Shown: one piece after another, positions 1-10,269 of the stretch
Layout of the letters: each line of letters starts with the position of its first letter
Numbering within the stretch: position 1 is the first letter of the stretch
Assembly (NCBI GenBank): GCA_022570795.1
Contig: JAKUDP010000001.1
Coordinates: 1,674,001 to 1,738,000 of the forward strand
DNA: 64,000 nucleotides
Origin: Sphaerulina vaccinii
Taxonomy: Eukaryota; Ascomycota; Dothideomycetes; Mycosphaerellales; Mycosphaerellaceae
Reading direction: 5' to 3'
Notes under the pieces: generated by a model
What the model saw: only the letters and a program-made list of their open reading frames with translations
Told to the model about the DNA's origin: nothing
Database searches by the model: none
Made by a program: the position numbers and the translations under genes

Positions 1-563
1 GCCGGAATGAGTATGACTATGACTATCGTATGGTTGTATATCAACCTCAAACACTTCCAAGAAAGCTGAGCACGCTGAGGAGATGTGAAGGAAGCGCCAT
101 TAAAGGTCCAAATGCAGAGTCCACATTTTCCATCGATCGTGTCCGGCTTCGTGGCCGAGTCTGCAAGTCGTTGGTTAGTGTCAATGCTGGAATGTCTTTA
201 CGCTCTTGAACGGCCAGAATGAGGGAGTTCTGGGAAACCTCGGAAGTCTATCGGCGTCCACACGCAGTGTGGGTCGTGAGCGACTGTTTTGCTGCTCGAT
301 ATGGCTTTTGCCTCGACGGAGGTCTGCGAGATTTCCGTGTCAGCCTTTGGAGAACGAGGACGCATAGGTAGCGAGTGAATAGCATCTCATTCATAGGGGT
401 TTGGTAGGGTATCATCATGAATTACTAGGTATGATTATAAGAGGTGTCTACTATCTACAATCAGCACTTGCTGTGGTGGTATCTTGTGCCCTGAACGCCT
501 AACGCTATGCCATGCTGTTTCGTAGTCTCATGTTGTGCTGTATCATGCTTGCTATACATGCCC
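1..563. other. left flank, no gene seen
   Basis: I see no convincing coding region here. It lies downstream of the fatty acid 2-hydroxylase gene and probably holds its 3' UTR and terminator. Confidence 0.5.
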
Positions 564-1847
564 TCACAACGTCTTGAGGACCTTTGGCTGTGGGGGTGGT
601 GGCAGCTCTGTGCCAAAGATTCTGTCCCAGAAGCGACTCGTGACGCCGAAGCCGTTCTCGTAATCCATGAAGTGGTGCTGAAGGTGGTATTTCTTCAGCT
701 CTTGGTAGAAGGATGGGAGCCTAAGTACTTGTTAGCATAGATCGGGGAAGAGCGCAAGATGGGGTACTTACTTCTTGTGGTGTAGGAAGTAGTGAGTGAG
801 ATCGTAGCAGATGTATCCGAAGATGCCGCCACAATACACAGCCACTGCAGCATACCAGTTGTAGAAGAAGACTGTATGTGCCAACTTCCAGAAAGGTGTG
901 GCCAGGACCAAGAAGAGTGTTGGTGGCATAACCAGTCGCAGCCTATCCATAGGGAGGTAGTGGTGGATACCATGAAGGAGGAAGTGCAATGTCAGGGCTA
1001 CCCGATTGTCCGGTAGGTAGTTGTCAATGTGGAACAAGCAGCGGTGCAAGCCGTACTCGACGATCGTCCATATGCATAGGCCAACGATCCAGTATAGTAC
1101 GAGCCCGACAGGGTTCAGATGTTGTGCGGCGAGCACTGTACCATAGGCGACTGGAGGTAGCCACACGGTAGGCACAACCCACCACGGCGTCTTCGAAAGC
1201 GGTTCGAGAAAGTTCCCAAACAGTGGTGCGCTGTCGCCGCCTTTGTAGTGGCGTGGACGATGGACCTGCTCGAGGTAGAAAGCCTTGCTGAATCCACCGT
1301 TCCACACTTGCATCAACAATGGCCGGTTAAGGTCCAGGAACTTGTGCTTCTTGTAGTCTTGTGTGAGATCGGTCTCTTTGCTCAAGTCTTCCTCGGAGCT
1401 CAGTCCTGTTGATTCATATACCGCCTTGCCCTCTCCTGCGCCATTGGCCTTCACTTCTCCTCTCGCCGCGACATCTTCCACAGCTCCTGTGTTTGCCTTC
1501 TTCAACTCATCCATGCCTTCACTCGTTGGCTCCATAGGTAACACGCTGAACGGATCTGTGCTCTTCATGGCCGCCTGCAAGACCTTCTCAGTCGCCACAA
1601 AGCCGATCAAGTGGTCGTCCATGATCTCCCATGCAGATTCGCTGTGCGCATGCGACACCTCGTCCTCCATGATATCTTTGACATCTTTGCCGCCATACTC
1701 CAGGATCAAATCACCGCCACCGGGATGGTCTTCCAGAAAGGGCGTGATGTCGTACACTTTCGTGCCAACCGTCACGTAACATGATTTCTCGGTGTTATGT
1801 GAGGCGACTTCTGCAGAAGGCAGAGTCGGGAGTGTTCGTCCCGGCAT
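564..1847 (-). CDS. SCS7: fatty acid 2-hydroxylase (Scs7/FA2H type)
   Basis: Predicted ER membrane enzyme that adds a 2-hydroxyl group to the very long fatty acyl chain of ceramide. Exons on the minus strand are 1847-772 and 720-564, with a 51-nt intron (GTAAGT donor, GCTAAC branch, TTAG acceptor), giving 410 aa. An N-terminal cytochrome b5 domain carries the haem-ligand motif HPGG. It is followed by hydrophobic segments and the di-iron histidine boxes of the fatty acid hydroxylase family: HRCLFH, HGIHHY, HYFLHH and, in exon 2, YHLQHH. The open frame continues upstream of residue 1, but the b5 domain begins directly after the Met at 1847, so I start there. The frame would stop just after HHKK without the intron; splicing restores the last histidine box and the usual end. 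It is divergent from the gene at 2624. Confidence 0.93.
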
Positions 1848-2623
1848 CCTGGAACGGTGCTGAAGGAGCGATAGGTTGGCAAGAGTTTCAGGAAGCAAAG
1901 TTAAGTCGCAAAGGAGAACAAAGTAGAGAGGCTTGCGAGGGAGATGATGTTTTCCAAATCCCTGGATCCTGGATGATCGCGCGTCGGTCTTCAGACGAGC
2001 CGCCACCCGCGATGTCTCCTGCGCGATCGCCTGACTTGTGGCCTGTTGATTGGCTGTATACGCGGCTGTCGTTTTCCCTTCAGATTGGAAATCTCCGCGC
2101 CACTCTCGGACTTCAACTTCACTTGCATAGCTTGCATAGCTTGTAGTCTGTTGTCTGTTCCAAAGCTGAGAATGAGGCAGAAAGGTGGCTGCCGATACAT
2201 GCGTCGCAGTGCTGTCAGATGTCGTCAATGAGTCGGACACGTCAGCGTCAGCAAGTCCGGTCGAGGCCGTTCAGAACGTGATGCTCGCGAACAGGCAAGC
2301 AGTGTCGTTGATATCGAGACTCTACAATGAGTGCCGCAAATTATTATCTCGATGGAGAGACAATGGAGCAGTGCAGAAGGCCAGCGATGTCTGTCTGCCA
2401 TCAACAAGTCTGTCAGATTAGCAGGTTCGTCGACGCGTCAATGAGTAAGGTAGGTAGGTGGAGAGAGGACTGGGAACTAGAAGATTGTTGATGCTTCACT
2501 GTGCTGCTAGTGGCCAAGGGTCCGCATAGATACTTCTCGCCTCCTCCTCCACGACCGTCAACTTAGAGAACATCTCTCTATGCTCGAACCATTGCAAGGA
2601 CAACTCGCCACGACTCGAGACTA
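1848..2623. promoter_or_regulatory. divergent intergenic region
   Basis: 776 bp between two divergent start codons (hydroxylase and the 2624 gene), so it should hold both promoters. Open frames cross it, but none resembles a gene. An ACGCGT hexamer lies at 2433-2438; one such site is expected by chance over this size of region. Confidence 0.5.
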
Positions 2624-4358
2624 ATGGGGGACTACAAGCCAGCGAGACGTGCTCCAGCAAAAGCACTAGACCTGATCGATGCAGGAAACACGCCACTTTG
2701 GTACGCGCCAACTTCTCTTCAGAATGAGTCCTCCATGCGCTCCACGTTACCAGGGAATACAGCGCCATACGAGCACGCGCAGAGGCATGAGGATCTGCAT
2801 CACTCTCCCTCCAGAAAGCCACGTCGAGGTGCTGCACGCATACCAGATTGCGTAAGCAACCAGTACGAGACCTTCGACCACGAGGAAACATCGCCCGCAT
2901 ACGCATATAACTCCTTCACTGCCATCAACAAGCAGCGCTCTGCTGCGAGCCCATTTCCTTCCAACGACTATTATGAAGCTCAGCCCAGAATTCTACCAAC
3001 CTCTTCGGAGACTTTCATGCAGCACTACGGACGCACCATTCCGGAGATCACCATTGACATGTATGAAGTGGGTGAACATGAGCTAGAGAGCCTTGATCAG
3101 GATGAAGGACGTGTCTATCATATCGGAATCAACGTAGGACTGCCATCACGACACAAGTCACTCATGGCTGACTGAGCTAATATGTGATAGACTGGTGGCT
3201 CGTACTCTGGCAGATTCGCTGAGCGACCACTGACTCCAGAGCTTGAAACGACGGTCACGAAAACCATTTCCGATCACGCAGAGAAGAAGTCTAAGGTATG
3301 TTCGCCACATAATCAATATTGCAACCTAGCTGACCACAGTCTATCGCCAGGCCTTGCGCCATGAAAGAGCAGCTGAGATGGAGCAGTTCATCAGAATTTC
3401 GCTCTCTGCCGGTCTGAAACTGGTTCTTTCACAGACACCCATGTCTGCAGAAGTCACAAGTGGATTGGAGTGTGGTTTGCCCGGCTGCCTCGCTCAGACA
3501 GAGCGTATGCACCCTGCCACCTTTTACGTCTCACTTCAGTCCTGGACAGATGAGTCGAGTCGGGCAGAGGGAGAGTTTTGTTATTGCTTGAACTGTATCG
3601 AGTGGCTCTAGGAAGGCCACTACAGTCTCGAGCAATTACGACACCCTGGAGTAAGGAAGCTCAACGTCTCACGAATGGATGCGAGGATGTTAGCTATCGA
3701 CTTGGAGAATGGCGGTGTTTCATCTACAGATACCGACTCTGAGACAGAACAAGAGGATACTCTGGCGGAGTCGAGGCATGATCCAATGACCATACCTCAG
3801 CTCGACGGCCCGTCCGATGTCTCCATGGTCGACGCACACGGTAGCAAAAAGACCACAAAGAGCAGTTGTGAAAACGAGCTATATGCCTCAAGATGGGCAA
3901 CCGACCAAGGCCAGGAAGAAGCTTCACGACCTCGACCGCCTTCGCGCCCTCGTACACCATCCTCTCCAACCAAAGACTCATCCATCCTCCCAGGAGACTC
4001 CCCCTCCTCAACAGACTCTCGCGGCCAATGGCTCTACCCACCTCGAAGAATCCAATACATAGCAGCATTCATCGAACCCAGCGCAACTTTGCCACAAGAA
4101 ATCAGAGCAGCAGTATGGCTCTGGAAAGCCGCAAGCAAAGCACAAATTTCCTGGGATCAACATATGGAGAAGGTGCGTCGCGGTGATGACTCTCTATCAT
4201 CGGAGGAGAGGGAAGCTAAAGGAGAGTTGCCTTCGATCGAAAGTGACGACTATGGCGAGGACGAGATCAGACAGTATGAGGAACATGCTGGATTTACCAA
4301 GCGAGCTTGCTATGGAAATGTTTTGTCGGAGATGTTACGTCGTGTGAAGAAACAGTAG
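2624..4358 (+). CDS. unrecognised acidic protein with in-frame TAG
   Basis: I do not recognise this gene. Proposed exons are 2624-3133, 3191-3295 and 3351-4358; both introns are phase 0 (57 and 55 nt) with good fungal signals. The acceptor at 3350 is required, because the nearer one at 3339 leads to an early stop. Exon 3 encodes a possible zinc site (CGLPGC ... CYCLNC) and then meets TAG at 3609-3611. The same frame continues with protein-like sequence (EGHYSLEQLRHPGVRKLNV) to a stop at 4356-4358, ending in a Ser/Glu-rich acidic part and a basic tail. Ending at the TAG gives 291 aa; reading through gives 540 residue positions. A 51-nt in-frame intron (3575-3625) would remove the stop, but its donor GTTTTG is weak and it would delete the CxxC pair. 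The gene may be a pseudogene, a readthrough gene or carry a sequence error. Confidence 0.6.
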
Positions 4359-5169
4359 AAGTGTTTTTGATCGATGCTGGACAGCGTGTCTGGGCATTGT
4401 GCTGTGATCAGTGCAAGAGCGACTTGGTTGTGGGGATCCACAGCTTACAGGTTGCTTGGGTAGCTCATATGGCAGTGTGAAGCATTAGTAGGATGAGCAC
4501 CAGCAAGAGGCTGTCAGGAAAGAGAACACGGTGTTCTTTGCAGCAGAGCGAGGATAGAGTAATGTCAAATCGAGTCAAGAATGATACCAAGCAGTATGAA
4601 GGCTTTCTATTCTGCAAGACGTTTACTGCTATGCTAGATTCTATTGCCTGCCTCTTGCTCTCTTCCTTCTCGGGGCAACAGGCCTTTCTTTCCTGTGCAA
4701 TACGTCCTCATTCTTGCGGTGGCAGACGAAAGGGTGGTGGTAGTGGTGGCATGCTGGGTATCGATGCGTGCTGGGGCGCTTCTTGCGTGTGTTGTGTCGT
4801 GATGTCGTACTTTGGGTATTTGCGTATCAGCAGCGCTGGGAGGGGTGGAGGGTCAAGCAGAGTCACTCCTTGAAACGGCGTTCGCTGAGCGCGTGGCTTG
4901 CGTTGGGAATGTTTGTCCCTGTCGACTCCATGGCAGGTGCTAGCTGATCCCACCGCATAGCTCTCTCGACACCTCCTCGGTGCAGATCGAACCAAGTCAG
5001 GCTGCCTTGTCCTCAGGGTGGTGCAGCCTACTGGAATCGATCAGAGCCTGACGTGTGCTCTTCGCAATCGGCATGCTGGAACACATCGACATCTCGTTCC
5101 GCGAGAGTTCCAGTTCTGACCTATGCGCGCAAAGCTGGTCTAGTCAACAGATGAATCTATGCTGCGTGC
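4359..5169. other. intergenic between convergent genes, no gene seen
   Basis: 811 bp between two gene 3' ends. A 126-codon frame at 4493-4873 has low-complexity Gly/Cys/Ser content and no family resemblance, so I do not call it. Confidence 0.5.
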
Positions 5170-8127
5170 TCAGGACATTGTCGCGTTGCGAGCGGCAGTA
5201 GCTTGGGGGGTGTTAGTAGATATACTGGATAATAATAATATGGGGAGTCTCCGCCGTGAGGGCGTGCTCTGGACGAGAACGAACGGAGCGCGAAATAGCT
5301 CTACTCACCTGCTTGTTGCTTGATCTGGTCTCGTGCCCAGCGGGCTGTGTCTTGCGTTCGTTGAGCGAAGTCCTTGTTGGCACGAGTCTCGCGGGCCATT
5401 TGCGTAAGCCAATCGTGTCGGAAGAATTGGCTGATCTCTCCACCGGGGAAGGCTTCCGAAATGTCACTGCGTCCTTGGTTAGTATGTTGGTTTCGCGAAT
5501 GTGTGTTCATCAACTTACCCAATGACACCCATACTGGATCTCAGTAAGGCTTCGGTTCGGTTAGGATCTTGGTAGACGCTGTGCAGAAGCGAGAAGATGG
5601 ACTCGACGTATGGCAGCAGCAGTTGTTGCTTGTTGGATCCTCGCAGTGCCATCACGATACCGCTCCAAGCATCCATGATTCCCTCTCGAAGCGAGACAAT
5701 GTAGTCTAGCATTTCGAAACTGGAAGCGTTTTCCTGGGTGCTGATTCCAGCTGCTTGTTGGAGGACCTGCGCAACCACTGACAGATATGGCTCGAATGCG
5801 CCGCCGATGGATTGCGCAATATCACCAAACGATTGCAGAATCGCAGGCTTGAATTGATTCCCCAAAGTCGTGCTCCGCAAGTTGGTGAGCAGGCTGTTCA
5901 TGAACTCGTCGCAGTGAGGCTGAACCTTCTGCTCGAGAGCACGGGCAATGTCTGTGACAAGACCAATAGCAATCGAGCAGACCTGTGGCTCCTCCTGGTT
6001 GTCCAAAGCCTTGAGCAGGAAAGGCTTGAAGTCCCCCATGTACTTGTCGAAATCGCCTTCGAGCGCATTGGCGAGGGCGCCGATGGTGGCAAACACGGTG
6101 TCTGGTACACTGGACTTGGCTGGTAGAGCCTGCAGAAGTCGGAGCGAAAGCATCATGATTCGATCAGCTTGCGGTGCAATCTCCTTCTCTAGTCGCTGGA
6201 CGATAGCCATGATGACGGAAGTGAGGGATGTGCGCAGCTCATCAAGGGTGAGTCTCTCCTCGACAGACATGACTTGAACAGTGAGCGTGCTTTCGAGTCG
6301 TTGAAGAATCACGTCGCTCAGACTGGCAACCATGTGCACACAGTCATTGGCTGCGTTGGTGACGAAAGCGTTGAGCACCTCGTATGCTGCAGTGCGCAGC
6401 ATGTTATCCGGTGTGCTTTCCGTAAGTTCGAGCAAGTGTTGGACGCTCTGCTGAAAGTGCTGCGACAGCGCATTGGACTGGCATCCAGGATCTCCGGCGA
6501 ATCTATCAGCCAAGTTCATGAGAGCCCAGCAGCAGGAGCTGGCCATCTTTGGGTGCGAGGCCAAGCCTTGGAAGAGTGCTGTGATGAGAGGTTGCAGATG
6601 CTCCTGCGGATCGATGCTGTCGGAGACGGCCTCACAAATACGTCCCAGAGCGAACGCTGCAGAGTCTCTGACTTGCACGTGAGTGTCGCCCATCATGGAG
6701 ATGAGCACTGGAAGAGCTTGTTTCACAAGAGGATCCAGGACTGTTTCATCCGGACCCTCCATCATGGCACCGAAAGCAGAAACTGCGGCGTCCCGGTAAT
6801 GCCAGTCTTCGCTTCTCAGGTTCTTCTCCACGAAAGCAAGAACTTGAGGCACGACTTGACTGCCGACGGCCTGAGCCCAAAGCTGCACGCACTGGTATGC
6901 GGCACGGGAGATGTTGTACTCATCGTCACCAGCATCCTCGTCCTGCTTGGCCAGTAACTCCAGGAGAACAGGAACCACTTCTTGCGTGGCGACGCGTGCA
7001 AAGTTGAAGTATTGTCGCAGTTCGGTGCTGCCCTCTGCTTGTGCCTGAGCATTGTCATCCTCGATGCTGATTTCCTCCTCGCAGACTGTGCACCAGAATT
7101 CCACGGCCAATTTCGAGACGTCCTCTTCATCGTTCTTCATGCCTTGAATAGTCAGACCAAACAGTGCCTTCTCCATGTAGAAGCGCATCTTTTCGTAGTA
7201 TAGGCCCATGATTCGGTTGAGACACCCGTAAGCGCCTTGCTGAATGCGAGTATCGTCGGCTTGCGTGGCTTCACAGATGACCTGCATGATGTAATTGCGC
7301 TCTCCTTCGTTCTCGAAGTTGGTTCGCACGAATTCGAGGGAGTCGCCCAGTGCTGTGATGGCCGCGTTTCGAATCTCAGCGTTTGGCTCCTCTTTCCTAG
7401 CGCCTTGGACAACCGCAGTGAGTATAGCATTGCTGTGCTGAGCCAAGCTGTCTCTGAGGTCCTGGTCGTCCGTCTCGCAGATGAAGCCGATTGTCGTGAG
7501 CGAAGACTGCTTGGTGCGATCGCTGCCATTACCCACGTTCTCCACGAGTGTAGCCATGAGTTGCGGCCATTGCTCCCGCGGGAGGTCTATGGCGGCAATG
7601 GCAGCAATAAATTGTGCCGCCGACTGTCCTGCTCTTGAGTCGTTGGTTCCCAGCGTCTGCAGAGCGAACTGCTTGACCTGTGTCTTGATCGCCGAATCTA
7701 TCGACTCCAACCATCGTTGCTGAACCTGTCGCAGGCGGGAGTAGTCGCGGGCAGAGAAGGAGTTTTTTAGTGCAAGACCAGCGGCCATGCGCACTGTGGC
7801 GTCGGCCTGCTCATTTGCGAGCTCGCGTGCGAGTGTGATGAGGTATCCAGACTGTGAATCATAGCGGTCAGTGCATGCAAGCTGAGAACAACGCGCAGGG
7901 AGGGGAGAAGCAGAGGGAGCGGAGGTGTGTACTTACGAAGTCCTGCTCAGCAGCCTGTAATAGCTGGTTCTCAGCCTGCGTTCGTGTGTTCGCGTCTGTA
8001 GTATAGTCAGCATCTCGTTCTTCAACATGCAGAAGGCGCCAGTCTCGTTTTCTCAGCTCTTCTGGAGAGCCTACGTCTTGAACGTACCTGGCGAGAGGGT
8101 GCCGGTGAGCACCTGGTTGACGTCCAT
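5170..8127 (-). CDS. KAP95: importin subunit beta-1 (Kap95/karyopherin beta)
   Basis: Nuclear import receptor that binds importin alpha and nucleoporins and is released by Ran-GTP. Five exons on the minus strand: 8127-8088, 7995-7937, 7851-5519, 5466-5309 and 5201-5170. They sum to 2622 nt (873 aa), close to the yeast protein (861). The N-terminus reads MDVNQVLTGTLSP, then TQAENQLLQAAEQDF and SGYLITLARELANEQAD, the standard importin beta opening. The rest is a chain of HEAT repeats with the typical WAQAVG and ALGRICEAV phrases and the acidic stretch AKQDEDAGDDEYN. The last intron ends in a textbook TACTAAC branch and CAAG acceptor, which replaces a stop just after the exon-4 donor with a short tail (ATAARNATMS). 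The two short first exons are typical for this gene in moulds. Confidence 0.94.
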
Positions 8128-8803
8128 GGTGGGCACAGAATAGGTCGAAGTGCCGGATGGAGGAAATGTGCAGTCGAGCTTCGTTGCTCTATGGAGAATG
8201 CGTGGAAGAAGGTGAAGGAGAGTCGTGTGGTGGTCGCAAAGCTTAAGGTAGTTTCGTTTTGACAGGAACCTGAAGTGGGTTTCGCAGGCAGGGAGCGAGA
8301 TCCTGTGAGTGTTGCTGCTGCCGCCTTTCTCGCCTGGATTTGAAGGAGTATTAAGAGAGTGCCGTGTGTCACGCGTCGAGTTGGTGTCGTATTGACTTAG
8401 TAGAGGTTGTCCAGGTGAAAAGGAGATTCCGAGAAGCACGTTGGAATCTTTCCCTAGTCTCTTCTTGTTACCATGACAGATGCGCCAGTCTCTTTGGTGG
8501 GGCAAAAAAGAAGACACTTTCTGGAGACTGTCTTTGACAGTCGTGATCAGCTTACACGACATTACATGTATTCTACAAGATCTGACTGTTAAACGATATT
8601 ATCGTACACTATGCAGAGGGAAAGGGAAAATAGCAATGCAAAGCTTCATGATTATCATTCAAAATACAGCTATGTCCAATATGTCGCCGGGTATCAAAGT
8701 TCCAAGATGGCCATCATAATCAAAACGCACTGCATTGTACAATCCCAATTTACAAGTACGCTTACAGTCGTACATTCTCCTCATCCTATATCGCTGTCGC
8801 CAT
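8128..8803. promoter_or_regulatory. upstream region of importin beta
   Basis: 676 bp between the importin beta start and the 3' end of the Spd1/Dif1-type gene, both on the minus strand. It should contain the importin promoter and 5' UTR. An ACGCGT hexamer sits at 8371-8376. No gene is seen. Confidence 0.45.
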
Positions 8804-9496
8804 CTAGTCCTCCACATCCATTGGTACGAGAAAAGGCGCGTCTTCAAAATCGTCGTGGCCAACGATGTGGACTTGCCCGGTACCTGTCTTGCGTGACGAC
8901 GAAGACTTCATTCGAGCTATGGGTCGCATAGCATCAGGCTCCACTCCAATGTCGTCCTCTTCCTGGAAGAAAGAGTCCATATCGTCCTCTATTTCATCCT
9001 CGTAGCCTCGTTTCTTAGTACTTGCACTCGGAGGCTGCGAAGATGAGCCGTAGAAGCTATTTCGTGTAGATGTTGTACTCTGCGACATATATAGTTCTGG
9101 CATATCTTCATCGTATTCGCCGTGCATTGCTGCAGGTGCCGAGGACATAGGTGCACCTATACCTCCCGTCTTGTGTAGTCCACAGAATGGCATCAACTCC
9201 CTAGAGCTCATCGTCCTCGTGCTGGGTCGCAGCGCTGCTGGAGCCGTGGGAGCTGCTTGTGCCATAGAGGGTGCCGAGCTGGCGAATGGGAAACCTGGCG
9301 ACCCAAGTGTCTTGTGTGTTTTGTATCCTTCTGGAACCGATTTCCTAACCCGCATGCCTACGCTGAGCAGAGAAGATTGGGTCTCATCGTCGAGTGGAGG
9401 TGACTGCGTGCTTGTAGTACGCGAGAAGAACGAGTTGAGCGTTGTCTGGTTGGACGGTCGGAATTGTCTTTTCGTTCTGTGAGTATCGGCTGGCAT
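8804..9496 (-). CDS. Spd1/Dif1-type ribonucleotide reductase regulator
   Basis: A 230-aa, single-exon, largely disordered protein. The segment VGMRVRKSVPEGYKTHKTLG (about residues 45-65) matches the conserved core that fungal Spd1/Dif1/Sml1-family proteins share. In yeasts these proteins restrain ribonucleotide reductase or control where its small subunit resides, and they are destroyed in S phase or after DNA damage. The N-terminus (RQFRPSNQTTLNSFF) resembles a PIP-box-like QTTLNSFF motif, which would fit PCNA-linked degradation as known for Spd1; this is inference. I start at the Met at 9496; an in-frame Met at 9664 would add 56 residues of unclear origin. The C-terminus is acidic (DEIEDDMDSFFQEEDD), then basic and serine-rich. 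Confidence 0.8.
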   Translation of the reverse strand: MPADTHRTKRQFRPSNQTTLNSFFSRTTSTQSPPLDDETQSSLLSVGMRVRKSVPEGYKTHKTLGSPGFPFASSAPSMAQAAPTAPAALRPSTRTMSSRELMPFCGLHKTGGIGAPMSSAPAAMHGEYDEDMPELYMSQSTTSTRNSFYGSSSQPPSASTKKRGYEDEIEDDMDSFFQEEDDIGVEPDAMRPIARMKSSSSRKTGTGQVHIVGHDDFEDAPFLVPMDVED

Positions 9497-10269
9497 GGTG
9501 GGCGAAGTCTTCGGTATTTCGAGAGTAGACTGCCTGTATATGTCGGAGGTGAAAGTGCAATAATAGAATGGCAGGTCTGGCACGTCGCGCACGCGTGAAG
9601 ACAAAGACAACGCTCCCATTGGTGGTGGCCCCATCAGGCTTCGCGACACTGTGCGAGGTCGCACTCTCCAACCTCACCTTGCTCGCCTTTCCATCCTCTC
9701 CCACCTCTTACTCTTCACTGAGATCCTCAACTGCGCGAGATGCATCCTACATACATAAGACCATCACACAGCTGGCTACAGTATCTTGCTGCAGTACCGG
9801 ATCACAAGCTGCAGCAGTGAGAGCCTGCTGTGCAAAATCAGCAATAACAACGATCAGCGATGAAGGTCAAGGACGATATCCTGAAGGCGCTTTTTTGTGC
9901 ATTACTCTCGCGGCAGACATACCATAACGGTCCTTGACATTGAGAAGTGCTCTGCTCTAGTATACATGAGCAATGCTCACTCAAAGCGCATCTGACAACT
10001 AGCAGCTGACCATACCTGCTTTCCAACAGCTTCGAGCACATGCCTACACGCGAAAGCTTCTTTCAGATACACCAAAGCTCATCTCGCCTTCTAGCATGAC
10101 AGTGCTGAGAAGCACCCTCTCCAATGTCACAAGCTCCACTGCTCAGCGAGACAGTCTACAATCTCTTCTCGGACGGTTGACCACGAATCGCTCAACACAC
10201 AACCCGCTTCACATGAGGGTCACCTCTTCTCAAGCTGTTGTTCAAGAATCGCACATCATACAATCCGCT
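9497..10269. promoter_or_regulatory. upstream region of the Spd1/Dif1-type gene
   Basis: 773 bp before the start of the reductase regulator and after the end of the PHD-finger gene. It probably holds the promoter of the former and the 3' UTR of the latter. No gene is seen. Confidence 0.45.
9591..9596. promoter_or_regulatory. ACGCGT (MluI cell-cycle box) candidate
   Basis: A perfect ACGCGT palindrome lies 95 bp upstream of the start codon of the Spd1/Dif1-type gene. This is the core MBF site of yeast S-phase genes. The hexamer also occurs elsewhere in the window, so the support is its position and the nature of the gene, not its rarity. Confidence 0.3.

Noticed and set aside
3575..3625. A 51-nt intron that removes the in-frame TAG
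   Set aside because: It keeps the frame, but the GTTTTG donor is unlike every other donor in the window and it would remove a likely zinc-binding CxxC. It is kept only as an alternative.
4493..4873. 126-codon frame as a small secreted Cys-rich protein
   Set aside because: No signal peptide at the start and irregular Cys spacing; most likely chance.
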